Shown: piece after piece, positions 27,301 through 38,121 of the stretch
Layout of the letters: each line of letters starts with the position of its first letter
Numbering within the stretch: the stretch's first letter is position 1
DNA from: Nitrosomonadales bacterium
GTDB lineage: Bacteria; Pseudomonadota; Gammaproteobacteria; Burkholderiales; Gallionellaceae
DNA length: 51,203 bases
NCBI GenBank assembly: GCA_023259065.1
Contig: JAHFQY010000016.1
Span: 1-51,203 of the forward strand
Reading direction: 5' to 3'
Notes under the pieces: generated by a model
What the model was told of the DNA's origin: nothing
What the model saw: the letters and a program-made list of their open reading frames with translations, nothing else
Databases searched by the model: none
Translations under genes and position numbers: made by a program

Positions 27301-28692
27301 TCAGTGGGCTTGGCGGGGATCGAGGAATAGTTGATAATCGGGCACGCGCAGCATTTTGTACTCGTCACGCAATAGCCGCTTCAACATGTCCTGGTACAGG
27401 CGCACGGTCTCCACATAAATTACTGCCTCGCCTCCGCGCGCAAAGCCATGCTTGGTGGTTGCCGCAATGTCCGGCTTGCTGAGCTTGGGCATGACTTTTT
27501 GCACATCCAGCCAGGAATCCGGATTCAAGCCATAGCGTTGTGCCAGCATGCGCGCGTCCTCAAGGTGCCCCATGCCCTGGTTGTAGCCGGCCAGGGCCAG
27601 CCAGGTGCGGTCCGGCTCATCAATGCGTAGCGGTAGCTGCTCTTTCAGCAGTTGCAGGTAGCGTGCTCCCGCCATGATGCTTTCGCGCGCATCCAGGCGG
27701 TTGGAAACTTTCATGCGGTCCGCGGTATCCTCGGTGAGCATCATCATGCCGCGCACCTTGGTCACGGATGTCGCCAGCGGATCCCAGTGCGATTCACGAT
27801 AGGCCATGGCTGCCAGCAACTGCCATTCGATGCCGGTAAGGGCGGCAGCCTCGTCGAACAGTTTCCTGTAGTGGGGCAGGACGCTGTTGGTCTTGGTCAG
27901 GAAAGCGGTGGCATCCAGCGGCACGATACGGTCGTTGTGGCCGTAATACTGTTCGATCAGGCGGTTAAGTGTGCCATCCTCCTGAATCTGCTCAAAGAAG
28001 CTGGTCATTTTCTCCAGCAACTCGGGATCGGCATCGGGAGGAAATGTCCACGCCAGCTGTGAAGGTGTGGCAATGCTCAGGCCGGCTTCCATATCCGGAT
28101 GATAATTGCGCATGGTGGCGATCTGTTCTTCATTGGCCACCGTGCAATCTATATCGCCCAGGGAAACAGCTTCCAGCAGCTCATTCGGCATTTTCTGGCT
28201 CACAAGCTGCCAGCTCAGGCTGGGGATTTTCTTGCGGCTGGCTCGTAACGCGGCGTCTTCTGCGGATCCCGTAACCACGATTATTTTTCGCGACTTCAAT
28301 TCATCATGTGCCAGGGGAGAGTCATCGCTGCAAACGATGCGTTCACGCACCGTTTGGTAAGACGTGCCGAACTTCAGGAAATCATCAGGCTCGTTTGCGC
28401 GCATGCCTATGGCAGAGAAATGCGCCTGATGTTTTGCCAGCGCGGTGGTGGCCTGTTGCGGATAAAGCGCCAATGGCTTGAGTTTGACACCCAGATAGGC
28501 GGCAAATAATTCTGCCAGACGCTGGTCAAACTGCTGATCCAGACTGTCGGCGGGCGGCACAATGGCAACCAGCTCACCGTCACTCCAGTCTGGAACCGGC
28601 TTGATCACCCTAAAGCTGGCCCAAAGTGCGATAACAAGCGCGATGCACAGGGCGGATACAGCAGCAATTTTCCAGGGGGCTAATTTGCGCAT
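27301..28692 (-). CDS. mltF: Membrane-bound lytic murein transglycosylase MltF
   Basis: A 463-residue protein combining a periplasmic solute-binding-like domain (about 45-270) with a C-terminal goose-lysozyme-type transglycosylase domain. The catalytic Glu lies in MAYRESHWDP, followed by RGMMMLTEDTADRM and LALAGYNQGMGHL. An N-terminal membrane helix (about 9-28) is present. This two-domain layout defines MltF, which cleaves peptidoglycan and can be regulated by muropeptides. I start at the ATG at 28692; the open frame runs further upstream through the antisense of tRNA-Ser, which is not coding. Confidence 0.92.
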   Translation of the reverse strand: MRKLAPWKIAAVSALCIALVIALWASFRVIKPVPDWSDGELVAIVPPADSLDQQFDQRLAELFAAYLGVKLKPLALYPQQATTALAKHQAHFSAIGMRANEPDDFLKFGTSYQTVRERIVCSDDSPLAHDELKSRKIIVVTGSAEDAALRASRKKIPSLSWQLVSQKMPNELLEAVSLGDIDCTVANEEQIATMRNYHPDMEAGLSIATPSQLAWTFPPDADPELLEKMTSFFEQIQEDGTLNRLIEQYYGHNDRIVPLDATAFLTKTNSVLPHYRKLFDEAAALTGIEWQLLAAMAYRESHWDPLATSVTKVRGMMMLTEDTADRMKVSNRLDARESIMAGARYLQLLKEQLPLRIDEPDRTWLALAGYNQGMGHLEDARMLAQRYGLNPDSWLDVQKVMPKLSKPDIAATTKHGFARGGEAVIYVETVRLYQDMLKRLLRDEYKMLRVPDYQLFLDPRQAH

Positions 28693-28741
28693 GGAAACAT
28701 TCTGCCCGATTTTTGCATGTTGCTGGTAAAATGCGCGCCCC

Positions 28742-28832
28742 GGAGAGGTGGCAGAGTGGTTGAATGTACCTGACTCGAAATCAGGCATAGGTTTATAGCC
28801 TATCGAGGGTTCGAATCCCTCCCTCTCCGCCA
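28742..28832 (+). tRNA. tRNA-Ser(CGA)
   Basis: The 7-bp acceptor stem GGAGAGG/CCTCTCC is followed by the discriminator G and an encoded CCA (28830-28832). The T arm reads GAGGGTTCGAATCCCTC. The anticodon loop CTCGAAA gives anticodon CGA (28776-28778). The long variable arm (GCATAGGTTTATAGCCTATC region) is diagnostic of a class II tRNA such as serine. The total length is 91 bases including CCA. Confidence 0.97.
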
Positions 28833-28854
28833 GGATTTAGGCCATAGCCCAATC

Positions 28855-28888
28855 AACCCGTGCATCCGCTGTGATACGCGGGTTTTTT
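28855..28888 (+). terminator. Rho-independent terminator after tRNA-Ser
   Basis: AACCCGTGCATC and GATACGCGGGTT form a 12-bp stem with one mismatch and one G-T pair around a six-base loop. The stem is followed by a T run (28883-28888). Confidence 0.8.
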
Positions 28889-28970
28889 ATCGGATATTTC
28901 AATATGGATAAAATTTAAATCAATGGGGTGTGGCTCACGCATTACTGCAATTTTGTGAAGATTGACGGAG

Positions 28971-29000
28971 TTGCGTTTGGCTTGGAAAGTGGGTTATATT
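28971..29000 (+). promoter_or_regulatory. Possible promoter before the leucine-rich small ORF
   Basis: TTGCGT (28971-28976), an 18-base spacer and TATATT (28995-29000). Transcription would begin near 29007, next to the ATG of the small ORF at 29008. Confidence 0.35.
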
Positions 29001-29007
29001 CGCCCGC

Positions 29008-29088
29008 ATGCACTTCTCCCGCCACATTTCGCAATTGCACTCCACGTTCAGCCTGCTGGCTGCGCTGCTGCTGCGCGTCGCGCGCTAA
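29008..29088 (+). CDS. Leucine-rich small ORF upstream of leuA, possible leader peptide
   Basis: Twenty-six codons encode MHFSRHISQL, HSTFSLLAAL, LLRVAR. Six are leucine, including CTG CTG and CTG CTG CTG, a pattern expected of a peptide that senses charged tRNA-Leu before leuA. Against this, no terminator with a T run is visible between it and leuA, and a good promoter (CTGACC, 16 bases, TATAAT) lies downstream of it. Leader function is therefore a hypothesis. This entry is the only coding candidate in the 349 bases between tRNA-Ser and leuA; the rest of that gap holds the tRNA terminator and the promoters listed. Confidence 0.35.
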   Translation: MHFSRHISQLHSTFSLLAALLLRVAR

Positions 29089-29124
29089 ATACCCTCCCCC
29101 TCCCGGTTTTAAAGCGATCGGCAC

Positions 29125-29152
29125 CTGACCAGGCCGCCGAGTCCCGTATAAT
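29125..29152 (+). promoter_or_regulatory. Candidate leuA promoter
   Basis: CTGACC (29125-29130) and a perfect -10 TATAAT (29147-29152) with a 16-base spacer. The predicted start near 29159 gives a leader of about 23 bases with GGAG before the leuA ATG. A GC-rich hairpin (TCGGC ... GCCGA) overlaps the -35 and spacer. Confidence 0.5.
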
Positions 29153-29181
29153 TGCACTGAACGACTGCATCGGAGCATCAA

Positions 29182-30717
29182 ATGACTGACAAATTAATCA
29201 TATTCGACACCACCTTGCGCGACGGCGAGCAAAGCCCCGGCGCTTCCATGACGCGTGAAGAAAAAGTGCGCATCGCCAAGCAGCTGGAGAAGTTGCGCGT
29301 GGACGTGATCGAGGCGGGCTTCCCCGCTGCCAGCAATGGCGATTTCGAGTCCGTGAAAGCGGTGGCCGACATTATCAAGGACAGCACCGTGTGCGGCCTG
29401 GCCCGCGCCATCGAGAACGACATCAAGCGTGCCGGCGAAGCCCTCAAGGGCGCCAACTCCGCTCGTATACACACCTTTATCGCCACCTCTGCCATCCATA
29501 TGGAAAAGAAGTTGCGCATGACTCCTGACCAGGTGGTGGAACAGGCGGTGAAGGCGGTGAAGTGGGCGCGCCAGTACACCGACAATGTGGAGTTCTCACC
29601 CGAGGATGCAGGGCGTTCCGATCCCGATTTCCTCTGCCGCGTGCTGGAAGCCGTGATCAATGCCGGCGCAAAAACGCTGAACATTCCCGACACCGTGGGT
29701 TACAACCTGCCGCACCAGTTTGGCGGATTGATCCGTGATTTGCGTGAACGCATCCCTAATTCCGACAAGGTGATCTTCTCCGTGCATTGCCACAACGACC
29801 TCGGTCTGGCCGTGGCCAACTCCCTGTCGGCCGTGCTGAATGGCGCGCGCCAGGTGGAGTGCACCATCAACGGTCTGGGCGAGCGCGCCGGTAATGCCAG
29901 TCTGGAAGAGGTGGTGATGGCGGTGAAGACGCGCCGCGACATCTTCACCTGCGACACGCGCATCGACACCACCCAGATCGTGCCGACCTCCAAGCTGGTG
30001 TCCAGCATCACCGGCTACCCGGTGCAGCCCAACAAGGCCATCGTCGGGGCGAACGCCTTCTCGCACGAATCCGGCATCCACCAGGACGGCGTGCTCAAGC
30101 ACCGCGAGACCTACGAGATCATGCGCGCCGAAGATGTGGGCTGGGGCGCCAACAAGCTGACCCTGGGCAAGCTGTCCGGCCGCAACGCCTTCCGTTCGCG
30201 TCTGGCCGAGCTCGGCATCGTGCTGGACAGCGAAGAGGCGTTGAACGCCGCGTTTGCGCGCTTCAAGGACCTGGCTGACCGCAAGAGCGAAATTTTCGAC
30301 GAGGACTTGCAGGCGCTGGTGAGCGAGGGCGCGGTGGCGCAGGTGAGCGAACATTACCGCCTGGTGTCGATGCGCGCGCATTCCGAAACCGGCGAAATGC
30401 CCAAGGCACGCGTGGTGTTGAGCGTGGGCGGGCAGGAGCGCACAGCCGAGATGCAGGGCGGCGGCCCGGTTGATGCCACCCTCAAGGCGATCGAGCAGAT
30501 TGCCCAGAGCGGCACCGAGCTGTTGCTGTACTCGGTGAACAACATCACCAGCGGCACCGATGCGCAGGGCGAGGTGACCGTGCGCCTGTCCAAGGGCGGG
30601 CGCATCGTCAATGGCCAGGGCGCTGATACCGACATCGTGGTGGCCTCGGCCAAGGCCTACCTGAACGGGCTGAACAAGCTGGAAGCCGGCATCGAGCGTG
30701 CGCACCCCCAGGTGTGA
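29182..30717 (+). CDS. leuA: 2-isopropylmalate synthase LeuA
   Basis: A 511-residue enzyme that condenses acetyl-CoA with 2-oxoisovalerate, the first committed step to leucine. The catalytic TIM barrel has [12 protein letters not shown] (Arg13, Asp14) and the metal-binding HCHNDLG (His202, His204), plus [14 protein letters not shown] linker and the C-terminal leucine-binding regulatory domain (from about 390) complete it, so feedback inhibition by leucine is expected. The ATG at 29182 has GGAG upstream. A leucine-rich small ORF and two promoter-like elements lie upstream. Confidence 0.96.
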   Translation: MTDKLIIFDTTLRDGEQSPGASMTREEKVRIAKQLEKLRVDVIEAGFPAASNGDFESVKAVADIIKDSTVCGLARAIENDIKRAGEALKGANSARIHTFIATSAIHMEKKLRMTPDQVVEQAVKAVKWARQYTDNVEFSPEDAGRSDPDFLCRVLEAVINAGAKTLNIPDTVGYNLPHQFGGLIRDLRERIPNSDKVIFSVHCHNDLGLAVANSLSAVLNGARQVECTINGLGERAGNASLEEVVMAVKTRRDIFTCDTRIDTTQIVPTSKLVSSITGYPVQPNKAIVGANAFSHESGIHQDGVLKHRETYEIMRAEDVGWGANKLTLGKLSGRNAFRSRLAELGIVLDSEEALNAAFARFKDLADRKSEIFDEDLQALVSEGAVAQVSEHYRLVSMRAHSETGEMPKARVVLSVGGQERTAEMQGGGPVDATLKAIEQIAQSGTELLLYSVNNITSGTDAQGEVTVRLSKGGRIVNGQGADTDIVVASAKAYLNGLNKLEAGIERAHPQV

Positions 30718-30772
30718 AGGCTGCCCTGCTTGAAGATGATTTTTAAAACCGCAAAGTAACAAGGACGCAGAT

Positions 30773-31477
30773 ATGGGCGCACAGTGGAAAGCAAGACATA
30801 AGGAAATTGCAGCCAATGCCAAAGGAAAAGTTTTTGGCAAGCTGGCCAAGGAGATCATGGTGGCGGCACGAGGCGGGGCTGACCCCGAAACCAACTCACG
30901 CTTGCGCATCGTGGTGGAGCAGGCCAAGAAAGCCTCGATGCCGCGCGACACGCTGGAGCGCGCCATCAAGAAAGGCGCAGGCTTGCTGGATGATGGCGGC
31001 AAGCTGGAACAGCTTGCCTATGAAGGCTTTGCGCCGCACCGCGTGCCGGTGATCGTGGAGTGTCTGTCGGACAACGTGAACCGCACCAAGTCCAGCATGA
31101 ACGTGCTGTTCCGCAAGGGCCAGCTCGGTGCAGCCGGTTCCGTGTCATGGGATTTCAGTCATGTTGGCATGATAGAGGCGACTGCCAATTCCAAGGACGC
31201 GGATGTCGAAGTCGCTGCCATTGAATCGGGCGCACAGGATTTCGAGCCGGCCGACGAGGACGGCACCGCCGTGTTCATCACCGACACCACCGATCTGGAT
31301 GCGGTATGCAAAGCCTTGCCCAACCACGGCTTCACCGTAACCTCGGCCAAGCTCGGCTATCGCCCGAAGAACCCGGTGACGCTGGCAAGCGATGCCGAGC
31401 GCGAGGAAGTGGAAGCTTTTCTGGAAGCGATCGACGGCGACGATGACGTGCAGAACGTGTATGTCGGGCTGGCCTGA
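30773..31477 (+). CDS. YebC/PmpR (TACO1) family regulatory protein
   Basis: A 234-residue protein of the universal YebC family, described as a transcription regulator and more recently as a translation factor for difficult (proline-rich) sequences. The start [19 protein letters not shown] and [13 protein letters not shown] are conserved blocks, as is [19 protein letters not shown]. Many YebC proteins begin MAGHSKW; this one has MGAQWKA, so it belongs to a variant subgroup. A strong terminator follows. Confidence 0.9.
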   Translation: MGAQWKARHKEIAANAKGKVFGKLAKEIMVAARGGADPETNSRLRIVVEQAKKASMPRDTLERAIKKGAGLLDDGGKLEQLAYEGFAPHRVPVIVECLSDNVNRTKSSMNVLFRKGQLGAAGSVSWDFSHVGMIEATANSKDADVEVAAIESGAQDFEPADEDGTAVFITDTTDLDAVCKALPNHGFTVTSAKLGYRPKNPVTLASDAEREEVEAFLEAIDGDDDVQNVYVGLA

Positions 31478-31501
31478 TCTGATTTGTTAGCGCAGCAAAT
31501 G

Positions 31502-31534
31502 AAACGGCACCTGAAGCAGGTGCCGTTTTTTTTT
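31502..31534 (+). terminator. Rho-independent terminator between yebC-like gene and the kinase gene
   Basis: A perfect 12-bp stem AAACGGCACCTG/CAGGTGCCGTTT around AAG, with a nine-base T run ending at 31534. The A-rich left side lets it serve the convergent kinase gene as well. Confidence 0.95.
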
Positions 31535-31539
31535 GTACG

Positions 31540-33303
31540 TCAGCGCCGGAGTGCGGCTGGCAATTTGGTGCTGCGCCCGAGCAGGTACAGCCCCAGTTCG
31601 TCCAGCATGGCGGGGGTGATGGCATCGGCGTTCAGATGGAAACGCTCGTTGCCGAATTGGCCTAGATTGAGGCTGTTCAGTTCAATGCTGCCGGTTTCGT
31701 AACTGGCGCTGAACTCCAGAAGAATCTGCAGTGTGGGATAGAGCGCGGCCTGTATTGATTCGTGTTTGGCCAGGCGGAAATTCAGGTCGTTGTCGTTCAG
31801 TACGCGCAGCTTGAGCATCTGCAATTCGCGCTGCAGCGCTTCCAGCTGGCTCCAGGGGCGGGTCAGCATGACTTCAGTCGAATTGGCCAGGGTGACGCTG
31901 AAACTGACACTGGTGATCCGCCTTGCCCCTTGCAGGTTTTCCTGGCGTACATCGGCCTTGGATGCCTGCCATTTCAGGTTGTTGAACTGGGTGCGCGCAT
32001 CCAGCCGGTACTGGCGCGGAATGGCGGGATGCATGGCATCAACGTGCTCGGAGAAATTCTTCAGATAGGCGTGCAGGCGACTAAGCGCATCATGCAGATA
32101 TTGTGATTTTCCCTGATCCAGCTGATTCTTGTTTTCCTGTTCATTGCGTGTCGAGGCGGCTTCCTGGGCCAGTGCCTGCAGCAATGAGGATTGGCTGCCC
32201 ATGTCCTCTTTGGGGGCGGGCGTCGCGCAAGCTGGTTGTGCGCTTGGGGCGGGCCGGGCTGCATGCGTGAAGGAGGTGCTTGCTTCCGGCAGGTTCAGGG
32301 TAATCCGCGTTGTGGCTGGCGCTGGTTCCTCTGCTTTTATTTCGGCCTTGCGCTGTTCGGCCAGGCGCTGCTCGATAGCGGCATTGACGGCGCCCAAGTC
32401 AAACTCGATCACGGGTTTTTGCATGGCGCCAGCTTGAACCTTGTCCAGCTTCTGGGTTGCGTCTTCCTGCACGGCTGCTGCAGGTGCGCTTGCAGCCTGC
32501 AATGCCTGGCTGAATTCGGATGCGTTCTGGAAGCGTCGGGCCGGATCTTTTTCGATGGCGCGCATGACGGTTTTATCCAGGCTTGGGGAAACATGGCGAT
32601 TGAGTCTGGAGGGTGGCGGCGGCACATGGTGCAGAACCTTGTGCATGATTTCACTCAGGCTATTGCCGGTGAAGGGGCGGATTCCTGTCAGCAGTTGATA
32701 CAGCAGCACGCCGGCTGAATACAAATCGCTGCGCTGATCAACCGTATGCCCTTCCATCTGTTCGGGCGACATGTAGATGGGGGTGCCGACGATGGTGCCC
32801 ACCCGGGTAAGATCGGAGTCCGCGCTATCGACCTTGGCGATGCCGAAATCGGCAATTTTGACCTGCCCGCCCGGGGTGACCATGATGTTGGACGGCTTGA
32901 TGTCGCGGTGGATGACCCCGTTCTGGTGCGAGTAGTCGAGTGCGGCCAGCAGTTGCTGCATGAGGTTCAGGCTGTCGCTGATCTGTTGCGGGCTGGCGGG
33001 GGTGGTTTGCTCCTGCAGTTCTTTGCCTTCAGCCAGCTCCATGGCGATGAATGCCATGCCGTTTTCTTCGCCGTATTCATAGATGGTGATGATGTTGGGA
33101 TGCAGCAGGCGGCCTGCAGCCTGTGCCTCGCGGCGGAAGCGCCCGAGCGTTTCCTGCAGGCAGTCGTGCGGGATCAGCGCGGTTTGCACCGTCTTGATGG
33201 CAACAGTGCGCTGGATGAAGGGGTCAAAACCTTCATACACGATGCCCATGGCGCCTTTGCCCAGCTCGCCCCGCAGTTGATATTTGCCCAGTGTGTTCAG
33301 CAC
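31540..33303 (-). CDS. Ser/Thr protein kinase with uncharacterised C-terminal region
   Basis: A 587-residue Hanks-type kinase. All catalytic features are present in the N-terminal ~270 residues: glycine loop GKGAMG (15-20), Lys37 in VAIK, catalytic HRDIKPSN (Asp134), DFG (152-154), and GTPIYMSPEQ at the end of the activation segment. No membrane helix follows, so it is probably cytoplasmic. An Ala/Pro-rich linker (about 270-375) leads to a ~200-residue C-terminal region (LHDALSRLHAYLKNFSEHV onward) that I cannot assign. Substrate and signal are unknown. Confidence 0.9.
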   Translation of the reverse strand: MLNTLGKYQLRGELGKGAMGIVYEGFDPFIQRTVAIKTVQTALIPHDCLQETLGRFRREAQAAGRLLHPNIITIYEYGEENGMAFIAMELAEGKELQEQTTPASPQQISDSLNLMQQLLAALDYSHQNGVIHRDIKPSNIMVTPGGQVKIADFGIAKVDSADSDLTRVGTIVGTPIYMSPEQMEGHTVDQRSDLYSAGVLLYQLLTGIRPFTGNSLSEIMHKVLHHVPPPPSRLNRHVSPSLDKTVMRAIEKDPARRFQNASEFSQALQAASAPAAAVQEDATQKLDKVQAGAMQKPVIEFDLGAVNAAIEQRLAEQRKAEIKAEEPAPATTRITLNLPEASTSFTHAARPAPSAQPACATPAPKEDMGSQSSLLQALAQEAASTRNEQENKNQLDQGKSQYLHDALSRLHAYLKNFSEHVDAMHPAIPRQYRLDARTQFNNLKWQASKADVRQENLQGARRITSVSFSVTLANSTEVMLTRPWSQLEALQRELQMLKLRVLNDNDLNFRLAKHESIQAALYPTLQILLEFSASYETGSIELNSLNLGQFGNERFHLNADAITPAMLDELGLYLLGRSTKLPAALRR

Positions 33304-33327
33304 GCCAGCTCCATTCCGGAATTCGCC

Positions 33328-34472
33328 CTATTCTAACCCAGTCGATTCTAACCTAGGTGTCTGGCGCTTGAAGGGGCTGCTGTCATTCAGCTCATCCATG
33401 TACTGCTCGATGCCCCCTGATTCACGTTGCAGAAAATCTTCCACCGCACGGGAAAACCGCGGATGGGCCAGCCAATGGGCCGACCAGGTGACGCTGGGCA
33501 GGAAGCCGCGCGACAGTTTGTGCTCGCCCTGGGCGCCGCCTTCGAACAGAGCGATCCGGTGGTTGAGGCAGAACTCGATGCCCTGGTAGTAGCAGGTCTC
33601 GAAATGCAGGCCGGGATGGTATTCCAGCGCACCCCAGGAACGGCCGAACAGGGTGTCGTGGTTGTAGAAGTTGATCGCCGCGCAGATAGGCTGGCCGTCG
33701 CGCGAGCCGATGATGAGCAGGATGTGCTCGGGCATGGTGCGGCCTATGTGCTGGAAGAATTCCAGATTCAGCGGCTGCGGCGAGTTGTATTGCACGTGGG
33801 TGTGCTGGTAGCAGCGCACGAAAAATTCCCACTGTTGCGGGGTTATATCTTCACCACGAATGTGCTCAAAGCTGATGCCGGTATCGCTTACCTTGCGCCG
33901 TTCCTGATTGATCTTCTTGCGCTTGTCGCGGCGCATGCTGGCGAGGTATTCGGTGAAGTTGCCGCAGCCCGGGTTGCGCCAGTGCAGCTGCACACCGCGG
34001 CGCAGCATCATGCCCTGCTGCTGCATTTCCTGCGCCTGGCCCGCGTAGGGAAACAGCAGGTGCAGGGACGAGATGCCGGGCTCATGCGCCAGCTCCAGCG
34101 CAGCGCGTACCAGCTGTGCTCGCAGTTCGGGCGTGGCAGCCAGTGCGCGCGGGCCGGTGGCCGGGGTGAACGGCACGGAGCTCACCAGTTTGGGATAGTA
34201 GGTGAGGCCGTTGCGCTGGTAGGCATCGGCCCATGCCCAGTCAAACACAAATTCGCCGTAGGAATGAAACTTGAGATACAGCGGCATGCCGCCAACAAGC
34301 TGCCCGTCATCCCACAGGGTGATGAATTGCGCCTGCCAGCCTGTCTCCGGAGAGGCGCAGCCGGTTTCCTGCAGGGCGTTGAGGTAGGCGTGCTTGAGAA
34401 AGGGATTGTTTTCGGCGAGAGCGTCCCATTGTGCAGCGGGAATATCCGCGATGGTTTCTACCACCCTGATGG

Positions 34473-34476
<4 letters not shown>
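33328..34476 (-). CDS. GNAT-like acyltransferase (COG3146/DUF482 type)
   Basis: A 382-residue protein with a two-lobed GNAT/FemX-like layout. Recognisable blocks are NPFLKHAYLNALQETGC near the N-terminus, MRRDKRKKINQERRKV in the middle and SWGALEYHPGLHFETCYYQG near the C-terminus, typical of the COG3146 family annotated as peptidogalycan biosynthesis or GNAT proteins. The true substrate is not known. The ATG at 34476 overlaps the stop of the upstream methyltransferase gene (TGACC/ATGACC context), so the minus-strand genes wrbA, methyltransferase and this one form an operon. Confidence 0.75.
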
Positions 34477-35689
<1,213 letters not shown>

Positions 35690-35742
35690 TCAGTTGTCCT
35701 TCATCTCGATAAATTTGCCTTTGATTCGGCCCCTATTCACAC

Positions 35743-36972
35743 ATGAAAATTCCGGGTATTCACTTGTTCCAGTTTCTGCGCCTGATCGTTGCGCGCTTCA
35801 AGCAGGACCGCTGCACGCAGATGGCGTCCAGCTTGACCTTTACCACGCTGCTGTCGCTGGTGCCGCTGATTACCATCATGCTTGCCTTGTTTTCGGCATT
35901 CCCGCAGTTCGTGGATTTTTCCACCAATGCCAAGAATGTGCTGCTGGCCAATATGCTACCGGAAACCGGCGGCAAGATAATTACCAACTACATCCAGCAG
36001 TTTGCCGATAATGCGGCCAGGTTGACGGCCGTGGGTATCGTGTTCCTGGCGCTTACCTCGATGTTGCTGATGCTGACCATAGACAACGCTTTCAATATGA
36101 TCTGGCGCGTGTCGCGTCCGCGCACCCTGTTGCAGCGCGTGCTGATCTACTGGGCCGTGCTGACGCTGGCGCCGCTGTTGATGGGTGGCAGCCTGTCGCT
36201 GACATCGTGGCTGATCGGCTTGTCGGTGGGGCATGTCACGCAGATTCCACCGGCCATGGTGGCCGTGCTCAAGGTGGTGCCCACGCTGCTCGCCACAGTG
36301 GCATTTACCCTGATGTTCCGGGTGGTGCCCAACCGCTTTGTGCCGATGCCGCATGCCCTGATTGGTGGCGCGGTGGCCGCGATCGCGTTTGAGGCAATGA
36401 GCCGCGGCTTTGCCATGTACATCGCCTATTTCCCGACTTACAAGCTGGTGTACGGCGCATTTGCCAGTATCCCGATCTTCCTGTTGTGGATCTATTTGTC
36501 CTGGCTGGCGGTGTTGCTGGGCGCCATGCTGACTGCCACCCTGTCACACTGGAAGAGCGAAAATGGCGCACAGCCATTGTCACAGGATGTCAGGCTGTAC
36601 TATTCGCTGCGCATACTCAAGTTGATGAGCGACGGCCTGGTCAGCGGGACGGTGCAGACGCTGCCCAGCCTTTCCCGCGAATTGCGGGTGGGCTATGACT
36701 CTCTGGAAGAGTTGCTGGAAAAAATGGCGACGATCAATCTGGTGCGGCATTTGTCGGGGCCGGGGTGGGCGCTGGTGCGCTCGCCGGAACATGTGCAGGC
36801 AAATGAACTTTATCGCCTGTTTGTGTTCGATCCGGCCAAGCCCCCTGTGGCGGAAGGAATTGAAGGAATCAACCAGTGGTTTGCGCGTCTGGCCGAACGC
36901 AGTGCACAAGGTGCAGATGTCAATATAAGCTCTTTATTCAATGTGTCACCTGAGGCTGCAAAGGCCGACTGA
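35743..36972 (+). CDS. YihY/BrkB family inner-membrane protein
   Basis: A 409-residue membrane protein with about six helices in the first 275 residues. The opening RFKQDRCTQMASSLTFTTLLSLVPL is the standard YihY signature, and the last helical block contains AFASIPIFLLWIYLSWLAVLLGA. A ~140-residue cytoplasmic C-terminus follows, with a winged-helix-like segment (LPSLSRELRVGYDSLEELLE). Function is not established; the old name of ribonuclease BN for this family was an error. Confidence 0.88.
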   Translation: MKIPGIHLFQFLRLIVARFKQDRCTQMASSLTFTTLLSLVPLITIMLALFSAFPQFVDFSTNAKNVLLANMLPETGGKIITNYIQQFADNAARLTAVGIVFLALTSMLLMLTIDNAFNMIWRVSRPRTLLQRVLIYWAVLTLAPLLMGGSLSLTSWLIGLSVGHVTQIPPAMVAVLKVVPTLLATVAFTLMFRVVPNRFVPMPHALIGGAVAAIAFEAMSRGFAMYIAYFPTYKLVYGAFASIPIFLLWIYLSWLAVLLGAMLTATLSHWKSENGAQPLSQDVRLYYSLRILKLMSDGLVSGTVQTLPSLSRELRVGYDSLEELLEKMATINLVRHLSGPGWALVRSPEHVQANELYRLFVFDPAKPPVAEGIEGINQWFARLAERSAQGADVNISSLFNVSPEAAKAD

Positions 36973-37039
36973 CAGGGTGCTTGATTAAGGTTTTTTTTTA
37001 CGCTTTAATGCGCGCGGTCCAAATTTGAAAGGGAACATC

Positions 37040-37636
37040 ATGATGCAATTTATTGAAACATTTTTTGAAGGTTCAATGTGGAACAGCCGTTTCGTCATTA
37101 TTACGGCAGTGCTGGGCAGCCTGTTTGCAGGCTTCGCCATTTTCTACATGGCCACGGTGGATGTGGTTTATCTGGTTCAGCACACGCTGCATTATGCTGA
37201 TTCAAGCATGACGGACGAGGCGCGCAAAGTACTGCACGACAGCACGGTGTCGCATATCGTTGAAGTGGTGGATGGCTATTTGCTGGCCACGGTGATGTTG
37301 ATCTTCTCGCTGGGCCTGTATGAGCTGTTTATCAGCGACATTGACCAGGCGCACGGCAACAAGGCTTCCAGCAAGATTCTGGTGATCAACAGCCTGGATG
37401 ATTTGAAATCGCGCCTTGCCAAGGTGATCCTGATGATCATGATCGTGACGCTGTTTGAAGAAGCGTTGAACATGAAAATGACCTCGCCGATAGACCTGCT
37501 TTACATGGGCGGCAGCATCGCCCTGATTGCGCTGGCTTTGTATCTGACCCATGCCTCCGAGCATGGCGTGTCCGGACATGCTGACGCAGATGAGCATGAG
37601 GAAGAGGCGGAAGAGGAAGCCGGGGAGAAGCATTGA
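37040..37636 (+). CDS. UPF0114 (YqhA) family membrane protein
   Basis: About 198 residues with four membrane helices. Typical blocks are NSRFVIITAVLGSLFAGFAI, YLLATVMLIFSLGLYELFIS and LKSRLAKVILMIMIVTLFE. The C-terminal ~30 residues are highly acidic with several His residues (DEHEEEAEEE), which could bind cations. Function is unknown in this family. The ATG at 37040 has AAAGGGA upstream. Its stop overlaps the start of the thioredoxin-like gene. Confidence 0.82.
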   Translation: MMQFIETFFEGSMWNSRFVIITAVLGSLFAGFAIFYMATVDVVYLVQHTLHYADSSMTDEARKVLHDSTVSHIVEVVDGYLLATVMLIFSLGLYELFISDIDQAHGNKASSKILVINSLDDLKSRLAKVILMIMIVTLFEEALNMKMTSPIDLLYMGGSIALIALALYLTHASEHGVSGHADADEHEEEAEEEAGEKH

Positions 37637-38109
37637 TGCAGTTGCGCACACTACTGTTTGCTGCTGCGGCAGCACTTGTCTTGCTGGTTGCGGGCAGCGC
37701 AGCGGCCAAGGATTTTGTGTTCAAGGACACGCAGGGACAGACGCAGCGTCTGTCAGACTACCATGGCAAATGGGTACTGGTAAATTTCTGGGCAACCTGG
37801 TGCCCGCCTTGCATGGCGGAGATACCGGATCTGATCGCGTTGCACAATGCACACAAGGACAAGGATCTGGTGGTGATAGGTGTGTCCATGGATTCGACCA
37901 GGGAAGCCGTGAAGAAGTTTGTCGCCAAGCACGGCATTACTTATCCTATCGTGGTTGGTGACTACAAGCTGGCTGGCCAGATCGGTGAGGTGGAAGGCTT
38001 GCCCACCTCGTATTTGTTCGATCCGGATGGGAAGGCCGTGGTGGCCCACACGGGTGTTGTTACGCAAGCCAGTCTGGAAGAGTACATACGCTCCAAATCA
38101 GCGAAGTAG
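37636..38109 (+). CDS. TlpA/ResA-like periplasmic thioredoxin
   Basis: A 157-residue exported thioredoxin-fold protein. It has a signal peptide (to about residue 24, GSAAA) and the active-site motif WCPPC (Cys56, Cys59) within NFWATWCPPCMAEIP. The VIGVSMDS and cis-proline LPTSYLFDPDG regions are typical of TlpA/ResA reductases, which keep periplasmic cysteines reduced, for example for cytochrome c maturation. The ATG at 37636 overlaps the upstream stop by one base. It ends 12 bases before the stop of a convergent lytic transglycosylase. Confidence 0.88.
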   Translation: MQLRTLLFAAAAALVLLVAGSAAAKDFVFKDTQGQTQRLSDYHGKWVLVNFWATWCPPCMAEIPDLIALHNAHKDKDLVVIGVSMDSTREAVKKFVAKHGITYPIVVGDYKLAGQIGEVEGLPTSYLFDPDGKAVVAHTGVVTQASLEEYIRSKSAK

Positions 38110-38121
38110 CCTAGCTGGCTG

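Noticed and set aside
28693..28788. N-terminal extension of MltF
   Set aside because: The extra codons would be read from the antisense strand of tRNA-Ser; the membrane helix begins properly after the ATG at 28692.
29596..31002. Open frame of 468 codons on the minus strand opposite leuA and the yebC-like gene
   Set aside because: Spans two well-supported genes on the other strand.
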